Notes under the pieces: model-generated
Told to the model about the DNA's origin: nothing
The model's input: the letters and a program-made list of their open reading frames with translations, nothing else
Databases searched by the model: none
Part shown: piece after piece, positions 1-11,640 of the stretch
How the letters are laid out: each line of letters opens with the position of its first letter
Position numbering within the stretch: the stretch's first letter is position 1
Origin: Amanita rubescens
Lineage: Eukaryota; Basidiomycota; Agaricomycetes; Agaricales; Amanitaceae
DNA: 64,000 nt
Reading direction: 5' to 3'
NCBI GenBank assembly: GCA_015039365.1
Contig: WION01000046.1
Location: forward strand, 210,981 to 274,980
Translations under genes and position numbers: made by a program

Positions 1-1505
1 TGCGATAATGGCACGGTCGTATCCTCGGGCGTGGTCATCGCGGGAACAGAAGGACCTGCATGCCGCGGAAATTGGGAAACGGCCTCCGGTGATTTAATGG
101 ATCCGATAAGGCTTTCTGAATGTCGAGGTTGTGACGATGATGGCGTAGGTGTTCCTTGGTCAATGACCACAGTGGGGATAGAAGGGGCATCTGAGGATCG
201 ATGTATCTCGATAGCATGGTGATGCGACTCTTGTTGCACAGCAGTTGATTGTGGCAGTGCCACGCCTGCTGCCACCATCGATGCTGGCTTTTGTACCTGT
301 CTCATAGGTGCTGGATGGCTAATACGTTTGAATCGCTCAGTCCGGTGTTCGTCGATGTCGCCATACTGAGAAAAAGCAATTAATATCAGGCACAGGTGGA
401 TTCCACCGATGAAGAGGAAAGCAGATACGGTGATTTTAACCTCGAGAGATAGAGAGCTAAGACCGTGGCCATTGGTCGATTCGCCTGGTGTTTGCCAGAC
501 GACAGACATGAGACATATAATGAAGAGGATGATGGACCTGGAGTGTCACATTAGGGTGAAATAAATAGAAAGGAATTGCAGTAATACCATGAGAGCCAGA
601 CGAATGGTAGAGAAAGTAGGATAAAAATGTTCCACCAGCTGCTACGGGATGAATTAACCGCATTCTGAGGACAAAGTAAGGGCCGTAAGACTAAAATATG
701 ATCGTAGTTTTAGTCAATTGCTACTAACCTGAGCCCACTCCATCACTTTGTATGGTCTTCGCATTGTTTCAAATCGGATGACGTATAAGCAACCAAATAT
801 GAGACTCATGAGGGCCCCGACAAGGGACATGAGCGCTGTACATTGTACGAGACGGCTGCCGTATCCACCTAGCTGGAGGAGACCATAGATGGCGCTTAAA
901 CTTTGTCAATTTTGAAGATTTTCACTTGCGCATCAGACTCACGAGAGTAGCAACACTGAGACGATGTTGAGCGTTCCCCACTCCTTGACTACTGAATCGA
1001 CAAAAGCACTCCAAGAATCCTTCACTTCTCCCCAGTGTTTGGGTCTCCAAGAACGGGGTGGAAGACCGCTCGCGTAGCGGAAGGCAATTTCATTCTCTGT
1101 CAAGCGTGCGCCACGGAAAATTTGATTAACGCGGGTGCGGTAGAAGAAAGGTAGGAACAAGAACATTGAGAAGTACAGGAAGCGGGGTATGGTTGCGAAC
1201 ATGCGAAAGAGGTGCTTAATGTCGGTGGTGGTATTAATGATAGGGTCTGCTGCGAGAGGATCGAAATACCCGGGGAATTCTATTTGCCCATCATTATTAA
1301 GCGATCGATTGTGCTGTTGTTGCTGTTGATGGTGTTGCTGCTGTCGGTGCTGTCGTTGCTGTTGCGCGCTTGGGGACTGTGCATCTTCGTTTCGTTCATC
1401 TAGGTTTGGAGAATCACGATGCGAGTCGAAGGTGAATTGAAAAGGTTCTTGATTTTGTTGTTGCCGATAGATCGGGTCACTTGGAGCAAGAAGAGGTGAT
1501 GCCAT
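1..1505 (-). CDS. Polytopic membrane protein, 3' end beyond window
   Basis: I do not recognise the family; function unknown. Four exons read in frame on the minus strand: 943-1505, 729-894, 588-664 and 1-537 (running off the left edge), with GT-AG borders, giving about 447 codons so far. The N-terminus is Gln-rich and low in complexity. Roughly five hydrophobic membrane-spanning stretches follow: one near FLYFSMFLFLPFF, one across the exon 1/2 junction, one in exon 2, one across the exon 3/4 junction (WWNIFILLSLPFVWLSW) and one in exon 4 (FLFIGGIHLCLILIAF). A hydrophilic Ser/Pro/His-rich tail then begins and continues out of the window. The start is the ATG at 1505. The exon 3/4 junction is the least certain: without that intron the protein stops at 551. 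A membrane location is well supported. Confidence 0.72.
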
Positions 1506-2327
1506 GACAAGGTGAAAATCATCAGGATTGGCGCCGAGGGTTATATACTCCTTATCACCGTGGGAAGTCTGATTTCAGGCACAACCGTTAACAACCCATT
1601 TTCATCGTCTTGTTCTGGATATTGGGAGTGGCGTTGATGAAGGTGGGGCTGATGAAGATGCAGTGGACGCTTCGGCTCCGGAGACATTCCTATAGTACGC
1701 CAATCATGGACGAGAGAACAGCCTGTCTCAATTAGCGGACCTAAAAGTCACATAGCTGTACCTCCAACGGAGCCATATAAACAGCAATACGGGCTCTGAA
1801 TCCGAGAAGTCCTAAGCTGTTTCCGACGAAGGAGATGAGCGTGTCGTTGCTACAACGTGGCAAAGTCGGAACATACCGGCGCGGCTTATATAAAGCGTTA
1901 CAACCTCGTGACAGTTTTTTTGGTTTCACCCTTTCATTCCAGGCCTCCTGAATCAAAGCTGCAAGTGCAGGTAGGCAGAGACACAGAGACGTAAAAGGTT
2001 CAATAACGGAGTTCTCTTCAAGGGCGAATTTTATAAACCCTCCACATTCATACCTTTCCATCCAGTGGCACCGGGTGTGTGGTGGCTGGCAGAAAAAACC
2101 CGTCTTTGAATCGTCTCCCTCCCGGCTGCGCAATCGACCACTCCATCACTCCCTTCAAATATAAAAGGATCCAACGAGATATCGCTCGTGGGATCCTTTT
2201 ATATGCTCACGTCTCAACCCCTATCTTTCAAGATGGCGTCTGTCTGTCCGCCTGATGTGCGTCACTATTTCGCCTCTCGCCTAGGTGAGACTTCTCTTCT
2301 AGTCGACCTTGTCACTGCTACCCCTAC
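1506..2327. other. Intergenic stretch, no gene supported, contains a palindrome
   Basis: This lies between the membrane-protein start codon at 1505 and the end of the kinase gene at 2328. The minus-strand open frame at 1741-2133 has no recognisable domain, and I do not accept it as a gene. The only clear structure is the long palindrome at 2159-2204, listed separately. Confidence 0.5.
2159..2204. repeat. 46-bp near-perfect palindrome (hairpin)
   Basis: The outer arms ATATAAAAGGATCC and GGATCCTTTTATAT are exact reverse complements. Inside them AACGAG and CTCGTG pair with one mismatch around a 6-base loop. It sits 124 bp beyond the stop codon of the kinase-pseudokinase gene. It could be a short palindromic element or a 3'-end hairpin; nothing in the sequence decides between these. 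Confidence 0.7.
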
Positions 2328-5111
2328 CTAACCAACACTATACCCAATCACAGACGATTGCCTCGACCTTATACTCGCTTGACTCGAAGTCCGATAATGA
2401 AGCGCCCCCCTCCTCTTCAAGCTCCCACTCCCCTTACTCACCTGCCTCCACGCATACATCGACTTCAACACATCCTGTATAGCCGGTCTCTGCGTTGGTT
2501 CCTTGGTCCAGCAATGTCGGATCAACCCCCACTCGTCATCGCTCAACGGCGGATCGATCAGTCGAGGTGGGTACACCCCGCGAGAGATGAAGACCATGAT
2601 TTGGACTTTGCTCGAACCCGCAAAAGGTACGGTATCATAATGGATCTGGTAACTCTTTTATTTTTCGAGCCGAATTGCATGTTGGTGATTGCTCACCTCG
2701 TAATAGAGAGACCCAAAGGCATAAATATCCGACTCTGGCGTCGCATTGTCGGGATCGTACGCTTCTGCGTCAGAAAACATGAATAACTCGGGGGGCAGAA
2801 AGCTGTAGTGTTGCGCTTCAAGCTGTTCGTAACGTTGGGTTAACCCAAAGTCGGAGATTTGGACGTGAAGGTCAGCATCCAACAGTATGTTGTCCTAACA
2901 GGAAGAGGTGAGTACTACATCCAACAATGCTGTGATGAAGGTAAAGTACCCCACGAAGACTGCCATGAACCACGCCTTCGGAGTGGATGTAATGAATGCC
3001 CTGGGCAACTTCCAGGAGCTTCCACGGAGGTGAGTCCATCGCGACTAAATGGGGAAGGAAGAGGCGTACACGTTTTTGTACCTCCGATGCCGACGGGTTC
3101 GCCTTCTTTCTCCACTGAGCCAGAGTCCCGTTCGCCATCAACGGCGTCACGAGAAACGACTGTGACGCTGGTGCATCATCGTAGATCCCCAAGAACGGTA
3201 GTACGAACTCGTGATTGAGAGATTGCCACATCAGGGCTTGTCGACAGATACTCTGTACGTACATCAACACTGGCCATCGAGAGATTCAAGGTGCGACTGA
3301 CGACAAAATTGGTATGACGACTTTTGTGCAACGCTTCTAGCGAAACAGGTGAGCCTTCCAGTACGCCTTTGACACGATCGGCCGAGACGGAGAGTCCAGT
3401 CAAGAACAAACATCTCGGCATGATAGGCATCTTCGTTATGATTTTGGTCATTAACCGCCTTGCCCGGCGGTTAAGGTCCATCTTCGCATCGGGGGTTACT
3501 AGGCAACGATTACGAAGCATGTGAAGCATGAAATCCAACAGGTTGTCAACGTCAGAAGCGTGAGTGAGCATTGGCGAAACAGTCACGCAATCTTCTTTAG
3601 ATAGCCAGTTGCGCATAAGCTCGATCGTTTTTGCGTTCACGAGGGACGACCTAGGCTGCTTTTGCCTAAGAATCGAAAGCAACACCGAGACGGGAGAGCT
3701 ATCCGAGTTGCGCTGCATAACCGTTGGAGAGACGGACATTTTTTCAGCGATATCTTCTATCGTGGGTCGTTTCGCCGCGTTCGCCACCCAACAGGATTGG
3801 ATCAACTCCCATGCGGCGTCGCTTAGAGGCGGTTCTTCTCGTCGGGATGGACGGTCTCCGTGAGAGATGAGTCTCATGATTTGAACCTCCTTTAGACCCT
3901 CGAAAGGCATGACATCGTAATGGATCTAATTGACATCCGTTATTTGTTATACCAGGTGCGTAATACTGTGACTCACCTCGTAATAGAGACAACCAAACGC
4001 ATATATATCCGACCTTTGCGTTCTCGCCATCATCTGTTCATCCTCATCAGAAGATCCGCCAACGGCGTCGCCTTCGATAAACCCAAACAGCTCTGGAGCC
4101 GCAAAGTTGTAATGCAAACATCCTGTTCGGGTGATGGTAGTTTCGGAGTGGCGGGTTAGACCGAAATCGGTGATTTGAACGTGAAAGTTGGAGTCCAAGA
4201 GGATGTTGTCCTGAGGGGTGGGTTAGCATGAGGTGAGTGGAGAGAAGGACAGTGTACCCCGCGGAGATCTCCGTGAACGACGCCTTCAGAGTGGATGTAT
4301 TGGATGCCTTGTGCTACCTCTCGGATCTTAACTAGGATGAGTGTGCGCTAGGCAAAGGAGGAAAACTTTGTGCGCACGCGTTCTTGTATCTCGGCAACAG
4401 ATGGTTTTATATCTTTTCTCCATTGGGAAAGTGTACCGTTCTTCATATACGGCGACACGAGAAAAAATTGCGTTGCCGATTCCGTTTCGTAAATCCCCAG
4501 AAAAGGGAGTACGAATTTATGTTTGAGAGATTTCCACATTAACGCTTCCCGACAAAAATCCTGTCCGCATTATTAAGATATATATATACGAGATTGTATC
4601 GAAGGGCAACTCACGATATTATTTTGAGTTTTAAACAACAATTTCAGCGCAACCGCCTCCCCTCCGAGTTTTCCCTTGAACACATGACCGAACCCACCGC
4701 CACCTAGGTACTCCCGATTATCCTTCATCTTAATCCCAGTGACGAACAACGATCGTGGCATAACAGGTGTCGTTTTGATGATTTTCATCATCAACCGTCT
4801 CGCGCGCCCATTAACGTCCAGCTTGGTCAAATGACCGTGATGTAAGAGGTAAAGCAGGAAATCGAGTAAAATGATGATATCCGAGGCATTGGATAGTTGT
4901 GATGCGATGTTGACGTAGTCTTCTGCGAGTAAGAGGTTGTAAGTGAGCTCGATGGTGGAGGTGTTGACGATAGAAGCGATTGAAGATCCGTGCTGTTTTT
5001 TTGAGTTTAGATTTAGAAAAAGGGAGAGGGTGTGCTTCGTACCTTGTTTTCTCTGAGGATGGAGAGGAGTAATGTGAGAGGGGGTGTGTGTCGACTTGGA
5101 TTGCGGGGCAT
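2328..5111 (-). CDS. Tandem kinase-pseudokinase protein (two TKL-type kinase modules in one gene)
   Basis: The start ATG is at 5111 (exon 1 5043-5111, exon 2 4615-4992, both phase 0). Module A has a helical pre-kinase region, a GGGGFG loop, VALK lysine, HGDLRG catalytic Asp, ITDFGLTR and an APE-type motif, so it looks catalytically competent. The C-lobe exon then runs without a stop (3910 to about 3300) through a short linker, SVLLSILRQKQP, into the pre-kinase region of module B. Module B is degenerate. Its glycine loop is deleted (SADR runs into VKGVLEG), VALK is VSLE (Lys to Glu) and HGDL is HGSL (Asp to Ser). ISDFGL remains, and the APE-type motif reads PPE. The C-lobe ends SDDEWGLIRHCW...QRPAIQDV with a short basic tail. 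Likely a cytosolic protein in which B could regulate or bait A; that is inference. No transcript supports the joins. Confidence 0.75.
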
Positions 5112-6600
5112 TGACTCACAGTTGTGGTCGAGACACGTGGTTGCCTCGTGTACGTTAGCATTTTTTTTTCCAAATACAGGAATGGGCGCTTATAAGCTGG
5201 TGGGGTTGGAGATTGCGTCATCCGGCGACTGATAAGCGATGTTTGCGGGGTGGTGTTGAGGGTAATGTAGTGTGTAGTGGTATCGGAGAGATTGGTGAGC
5301 GTAGAACGGAGAGAGAGGTGAAAGCGTAAAGGATGACGCGATGACGTGCGTCGTGTGTGCCACGTGTCAACCTGACCAGTGGACTACTTTACATCCGCAA
5401 CGCAAGCGTCTCCTTAGTGACTCGCTGCATCTTCAGAGACTCGACGCTACTATTTCCCCCTACTCAATTCATCGTCAGCAAAGGTACTATGGGATATCAT
5501 CATGGTACCGTTTTTCATCGCGCATATACACATCACGAGCAAGTCTCATTGTCGACATTAGGCTCCACGATCCCGCGAATGATGGGAATGAAGTCAACGT
5601 ATTCAGCCCTGCGATTGATGGGTACGGGGCTCAAGTAACCGCCAAGTGATGAATAGCAGAGGAGAAAGTGGTTTCAGATATACCTCCAAGTGATCTCGGT
5701 CATCTCCCAAGAGACTACATCATTCCTATCGCCCATACTGCACGATAGCTGCGGAAGAAAGTATAATTGAGTGACCAATGCACTATCGGGGGCGGCGCGG
5801 CGGGAAGAACACAGCTATAGGGATCAACACAGGAATACACGCACGAGTATAGGATATTCAAGTTATCTCGGCGTCGATGTCCCGCTCTCGAAGTTTTTGA
5901 CAATGACATCCGTTTCACTTTTTTAAAACTATCCACGACTCGTGCTTAGCTACAAACATCAACTAATAGCAGTAATTCGTACCAACCGGTTTGTCGCAAA
6001 GTCTGCCTCTATGTTTTTGGCGAGTGACGTTCCTTGTTGTCATCCGGCGGGCTTGTTCCTGGTGAGCTCCATAGTTTCACGTTGTTTATGTTAGGAACGC
6101 TCGTCATTTGGGACGTTGGTGACCTGATAGGGCGGCTTTGCATTCACGGCGCCCTCGACCCGTTGGACAAACTATTGATTGCCGCTGGATGAGTCTGGGA
6201 CAACTTCATGCCGTATGTACGTCACGGTACCCGAGCTTGGCAAGTATGCGACCCTGTTAACCTTAACAGCCTATTATTTTATTTTGGATTTAGTCTGGAA
6301 ATATGTCATTGTTGTTGATGACCGTGAACTCCTGCCCTCCATGGCTGCGATAAGTGAAAGCGAATGCAACATGCATGGCCTCTCAGCTTCGTATGTACTA
6401 TACGGCGAAACACAGTTCAGATTTGAGGCCGCGTGGAATATGACCCCCGATCACTTCGCTTGTCTTGATTGACAAGCATCACGCATCATAGCACTAACAT
6501 TTATGTAAATAAACAAATTTTCGGCTCGCAAACTATTTAACGCACTTCTTCTGTTGCCCGTTACACGTTGCCTTGCCCACCCCGTCTACGCCGAACAGCC
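5112..6600. other. No supported gene
   Basis: This is the upstream side of the tandem kinase gene. Overlapping short open frames at 5341-5649 and a 97-codon frame at 6179-6472 show no recognisable domain or convincing splice structure. From about 6480 the sequence becomes similar to 11.6 kb, the left edge of a segmental duplication. Confidence 0.45.
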
Positions 6601-7250
6601 ATGCGTTCCTTCTTTTCGGTCTCTGCTCTCTTCCTTGCCGCCTCCGTCGCACTGGCGCAAAATGAATTCACGATCGATACTCCGTAGGCAGTCATTTATT
6701 ATCCCAAAAGTCTCTCATCCAATATATGCGCAGGTCTAATGCAGTTGTTTGTCAGACCGTTCTCATCAATTGGAGAGGAGGCATGCGTACGTGTTTAACC
6801 ATCTTCTCCTTACTACCCTGTCACTCACCAACGGTCACTTCAGCCCCGTATTACCTGGTTCGTTACTACTGATATTATATTTTATTGGTATACAACTCAA
6901 CCTCGGAATTCTGTTTTTATTACTGTAGAGGTGAGCACGCTTATTACAATCCCAATCAGTCGCGGACTAACTCGGGTGTAGCGTTCTTCCCGGGTCTCAA
7001 CCAGGTGGTACCGCTATTGAGAGTTTCCCCCCGAACTTGGGACATTCCCAGATTTGGGATGTCGATATTGCTGCCGGTGGGTTACATAGTCGCGGCCTAT
7101 CGATGTTCTGTAAACGGATTTATGTTAGGAACGCAAGTCGGTTTGACCCTCCGTGACGGGACAGGAGCTTTTACGCAGAGCGCACCCTTCACCATCAATC
7201 CAGGACCTAGTACGTTCAAAATGCTCCTGATTTGTGTAGAATTTGTTGAC
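6601..7250 (+). pseudogene. Decayed small secreted protein gene, Kre9/KNH-like Ser-Thr-rich family
   Basis: The ATG at 6601 opens a clear signal peptide (MRSFFSVSALFLAASVALAQ) and mature start NEFTIDTP. An intron (GTAGGC...GCAG) leads to SNAVVCQTVLINWRGGM, and later pieces give IWDVDIAAG and GLTLRDGTGAFTQSAPFTINPG. These match the pattern of small secreted basidiomycete proteins with a Kre9/KNH-type beta domain (xVxCQPVxxxWxGG, WxVDIxAG, LRDxTG). The DIAAG and LRDGTG parts lie in different frames, and no credible intron joins them, so the gene looks frameshifted near 7085-7120. A second degenerate copy is at 11749. Confidence 0.6.
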
Positions 7251-7569
7251 GTACTTTTCAGATAATGATTGTTTGACATACTAACAGTCTACCGTAGTGC
7301 GGTCGAAAAATGGCCTCGTGTAGCTAGTCTGTTTCTGAATTGATTCTAAATAAAAAAAGCGTTATCATTGTTCCGTGAGACGTAGACAATGATACGACGA
7401 TGTGACAGTGAAGCGTGAGGGAGTACTGTATACGCATTATATGTGGGGCTGCCTGACACTTGCGTGAATAGCGACGTGAGCAGCATAAATTACGAACAAA
7501 CAGTATCGCAGCGCTACATTTACGATATTCTTTATAAGTGAGCTGTCCCGTGTTGGCCGAACGTACAGC

Positions 7570-7960
7570 TCAACGCTCCTGAACCTCAGGTAGCCTAGAA
7601 TAGACACGGTGTAACCTATGCGCGTGTGGATCTGGCCCGTTGGAGGCACGATTGTTGGTGGGGTGTTTGGTCTTGTGCCCATGAAATTCAGGACTCTTTT
7701 GCCAGATATTTGTTGCATTGCTCTTTTCTAGTGACCACGTCCCATAATCCATCCACCATGGAACATCCCGGACTTCTGAAGAACGGCGGAGCCGGGACCA
7801 TTCGGGGCAAGAAACCGAAGCCCTTTGCAAGTCATCATTATCTTCCGGATATCTTTGGTCGTTTCGCGCCCTAGTAGCACCGTTGAATCAAATTCCATCT
7901 CCTTCACTCAACGGCAGCTCATGCTGTCGGGGAGGATATGCTTCTCGAGATACATCTCTT
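7570..7960 (-). pseudogene. Relic of the 3' end of a kinase gene
   Basis: The minus-strand reading includes ATNIWQKSPEFHGHKTKHP and ends YSRLPEVQ. This parallels the tail of the kinase at 12686-14508 (ATNIWQK..., HKTKHPANK..., YSGLPEVQ). Nucleotide similarity continues into the C-lobe region up to about 7960 and then stops. No kinase catalytic exons remain. It is the partner piece in the segmental duplication with 12.7-13.26 kb. Confidence 0.7.
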
Positions 7961-9102
7961 GTAAATCACGGGTAGGCCTTTCCAAAAGAGAGTGTGTGTT
8001 ACTAGTAGTAGGCTGCGTTGGCGTCCGACGGATAGGACGCACTTGATCGCAGCTCTAAGACTAGGGCGATCCCGAAAACTTGATGAGTAGGCGACCGACT
8101 TGAGCGGCAATTTGTCAATCAGTGTGGGGAAGGGGATTGAGAAACGCAACAGGATGGGGAAATGAAAGGAGTGGACGAAAAGCTTCCGCACACGTATGAT
8201 GACAAAACCGCCAGTTTGATCGTTGGACCGTATATACGGAAATCTCCGAGCTATTCCTCATGATTTTGATAGCCTGAACAATACAATTCGAGCACAAGAG
8301 CACAGCTTATTTCCACGAACCTGAATCGGTGTCCATGCGCTTTCCTTCGGTTAAGCTAGGTAAGATTTTAGCTGAAAATGGATTGAATGCAATACATACT
8401 GTCTAAAACGTTTCGTGACGCAGTACTAATAGCACGCTAGTGTCCTTGAAACATGAGAAATGGGTCCAGTTCCGACATGTCGCATGGCGTGCCGGCTTTT
8501 TTACAAGTAAGCGTAGTGAAAGCGGCTATCACTGATAGGCGAAATACTACATGTGACGCGGAGGGCCAGAATTTCGTCGTTCGACCAGCCTGCCATCGGC
8601 TCCGCCGAAGTTCGATCAGAACGCCACGGACAGACAAGGAAGGATCATCCTCAACTCCGACAAGTCTTCGAACTGCTTAAGACAGCGTGGATCTTCTTGC
8701 AAAAAGTGAGATTTAGACCTCTGCATCGCATCAAGATATTTCCTTTAGCTGTATTATAAGATGCATACAGGACTTAATCTGCTATCTCCGCTACCGTAGG
8801 CTTATGTGTCAAGTAAGGTCACTGGTGCTTCCATTATAGTGCAGACGGGATTGCGGATCCCTTCGTTTCATCTATTTCCAGATAGTAACTACCCTTCCCA
8901 CGAATGCTCCACTTCTCGCTCTTTCCATCCCTTCTTCCCCGCCCGTTTCTTTCCTGCTTTCTTTTTCACGGCAAACACGTAATGCTGTCATTTTTGCCCT
9001 GCATCACCCCTTCCGCCGTCTCTGCTACGGTCAAGAGTCAAAAAGATTTAAAGGAACAGTTGCTCGCCAGCGTCTCCATCCTACTAGCCCGCGCTGCGCA
9101 TA
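7961..9102. other. No supported gene
   Basis: This stretch lies between the kinase relic and the DUF6534 gene. Short open frames at 8453-8680, 8553-8759 and 8904-9158 have no recognisable domains. The last overlaps the real start of the downstream gene in another frame. The final few hundred bases are pyrimidine-rich and plausibly hold the promoter of the gene at 9103. Confidence 0.45.
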
Positions 9103-11301
9103 ATGTCCCCATCTCTCGGAAACACGTTAGTATCCTTCTACATTCAAGACCTGACTGACTAATATTCCGGTGATAGACTGGGGGCCGTATTCATAGGCGT
9201 AGTAGTAGCTTCAGCGTGAGGGTCTACTTTGCTGCCTAAACCAAATACTGACTACTAAATTATACGAATATGATAGTCTGCTTGGAGGTCAGTTCGTCAC
9301 TGCTGGATCCCCACTTCACGGCTAATCCGCTTCAAGTGTCTCTCATACAAGCATGGTATTACTATACACATCAGAACGACAGATGGCCATTCAAGACACT
9401 GGTAAGCACTCATTCATACCCTTTGTATAGAGCTTGATCTTTCAGGTCTCTGCTGTTATGATCTGCGACGTCATTCATCAAGCCCTGATTACGCATACAA
9501 GTCAGTCCGTTACCGTCTTCGCTCCTTGAATTCAGGCTAACGCGAGCAGTTTATACTTACCTAATTACATACTTTGCAGAACCTGCTCAGCTAGAAAATA
9601 TCGTCTGGTACGTTTTCTTATTACCGGGTATATGAGCATGGCTGACGGCCTCTTGTTATAGGAGTCTTGTCGTAAGTGAAGGTTATCTTGCCCACATGCA
9701 TCCTATCGTAACTCGCTACAGGTCGAAGTTTTGTTCAACGTAAGTTTTGTTCATTTACAAGACATGAACCCAATAACGTTACGATTGTAGGGCATCGCGT
9801 GTCTTCTTGTCCAAAGGTACGAAACTTGGACAAAATTGTCCGATTTAATTTTTTCACCTTCTCCCCGATAGCTTCTTGACTATGCGCGTGTGGCGTCGTA
9901 AGTATCCTCGTGTGGCCTATTGTTTTGGGAAACGCTAACTTCGATGTGTCAGTGAGCGAACGTAATATTTGGGTGACTTCTATCATCGTGAGTCAAGTGT
10001 TACGCCGTCGTCATTGCCCCTTCATTCGTGACCTGAAAAATGACATTGGCAGGCTGCTTTCGTCGTTTCAGAGTTCGGTGAGTCCGTCAGTAATTTCGCT
10101 CGTCAATGTGACTCACAGCGTGGTAGCATGTGTTGTCGGTTAGTATCGGAGTCTTTATAAAAGGACACTCATTGAATCTTCTTTTTTTTTTGCAGTATAT
10201 ACGGGTTTAGGGTACGTGCATAATATTCTATCATTTGCAAGAGCAGCATTCACGCCGGGTCACGTCCTCCAGGTTCACCGTGAAAACCTTTCTCCAACTG
10301 GCGAAATTGAAGGCAAGCCAAGCTTTTTCTGGAGGTCAATACAGCTTAGTAACGTCTATCAACAGCGACTGTCGATAGCAGTAAACGCCCTGGCCGCAGC
10401 TGGAGATGTGTCAATCGCAGTCGTATTATGCACGCTGCTCCATAAATGTCGAACGGGCTACCATAGGTGATGTACTAACTTTGAGCCGCTACTGGTATGT
10501 ACTAACCGTGAATCAGGTCCGATACCGTAATCAACAAGCTCGTCAGTGAGCCCAGTTGACGTTCATACTGCCAAACTTACATTTGGTAGATTCTGTTTAC
10601 AGTTAACACTGGTCTTCTCACAAGGTCCGTTTTTCTTGAAATCGTACCTACGTTATCGGGCTAACACGATTTTCCTAGCCTATGCGCCCTCGCGTCCTTG
10701 ACTTCGGTTGGTTACATTCTGGTTCATTTCATTTTCGCTAACTAATATCCTAGATCGTAGTCGGAGGGGATAATTTCGTTTATATTGCTTTCTTCTTCTG
10801 CCTTGGGCGACGTAAGCTTCTCCCCGCCCTCGTTTCACTCGCGGTTAATATTAACGGAGAAAAGTCTACTCCAACTCGTTGCTGGCCACGTTGAATGCAA
10901 GAAAGATGTTTCGATGCACGGACTTTATCCCAAGCAATGGAGAAGATCGTCCGCTTTCTTTGCGCGATGTACCCAAGACAACAACGATTAGTTCTAGAGT
11001 AAGTTCCCTTCCTGTTTTAAGTCGTGGTAGTAGCCCGCTGGTGTCTTCGAATACGGTGTCACTGCGTGGCGAAAATCTAAGCATTTAATGTTGCTGACTT
11101 CCTTCACTTGAATAGCGCGCTGATGACGTCTCAATCAGGATAGACACTAGCAAAATTACGGAGTCGGAAAAATATCTGGCTGGTGGGGATATCCGCCAGA
11201 GCAGTTTGGAATTGGCGATGGATGAGAAGGAAGACTCGACCGGTAGGCGTTGTTCCCTCCTTTCGAACGTATCGATACTGATCGTCTCGGAAGAATATTA
11301 A
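9103..11301 (+). CDS. DUF6534 seven-helix membrane protein
   Basis: This is a multi-exon gene with introns of about 50 nt. Exon 1 is 9103-9125 (MSPSLGNT), joined to LGAVFIGVVVASA at 9177-9215. Later exons give YGYDSLLGGQ, WYYYTHQNDRWPFKTL, VSAVMICDVIHQALITHT, EPAQLENIVW, VEVLFNGIACLLVQSFLTMR and VWRLSERNIWVTSII. Further on come AAAGDVSIAVVLCTLLHK, CRTGYHRSDTVINKL, LFTVNTGLLTSLCALASLTS, then GGDNFVYIAFFFCLGRLYSN and SLLATLNARK. These are hallmarks of the DUF6534 integral-membrane family common in Agaricomycetes. The last exon continues ISSR-RADDVSIRIDTSKI and stops at 11299-11301. Seven helices are expected for the family; the function is unknown. Exons between 10190 and 10340 are the least certain. 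No disabling mutation was seen. Confidence 0.85.
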
Positions 11302-11640
11302 ACGGCGCAGACTACCCATGAAAATGATGAAGAGGAGATTCTCGCTTATTTTTTTTATTGTTATGGTCGTTGCAGGGCATGGGGCTGTCGTTGCTTGAAG
11401 TAATCATGAAAGTTGCGTACATATGTTTTTATTATTTGGTGCATAGCGCGTACGAAGTTCATTCACCGTGACGTTCTTGTTTTGTCCTTCGTTCACGTTC
11501 GAAGAAGGGTATCAGGGTGCGACTGTGCTAAAGGATTCTATTACATAATAATATAGTTTTTCCCGTCTTGTAATGGGTCACTTAGGGTAGGCACGGACTT
11601 TCCACAACGCCGATGACGATATCACGGCATGAGACAGATT
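11302..11640. other. No supported gene
   Basis: This is the 3' flank of the DUF6534 gene. It contains an AT-rich T-run (about 11350) and no recognisable coding sequence. The next segment begins the second copy of the duplicated block. Confidence 0.4.

Larger units (their letters stand above)
6480..7960. repeat. Segmental duplication, copy 1 (partner at 11.6-13.26 kb)
   Basis: The same order of elements recurs at about 11640-13260. There is an AT-rich leader, then a run reading CGCACTTCTTC followed by GCCCGTTACACG. Next come the start of a secreted-protein gene (MRSF...), an interval ending TTTCTGAATTGATTCTAAATA, and finally the 3' part of a kinase gene on the minus strand. In this copy the kinase part is only a relic, whereas in copy 2 it is still attached to a whole kinase gene. 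Many small insertions and deletions separate the copies, so the duplication is not recent. Confidence 0.75.

Noticed and set aside
1741..2133. 130-codon minus-strand open frame upstream of the membrane-protein gene
   Set aside because: No domain, no signal peptide, no splice continuity with either neighbour; composition like random open sequence.
5341..5649. Two overlapping plus-strand frames of about 100 codons
   Set aside because: They overlap in different frames, have no recognisable features and no duplicated counterpart elsewhere in the window.
7085..7100. A 13-nt intron that would repair the secreted-protein gene
   Set aside because: Far below any workable intron length; a frameshift is the simpler reading.
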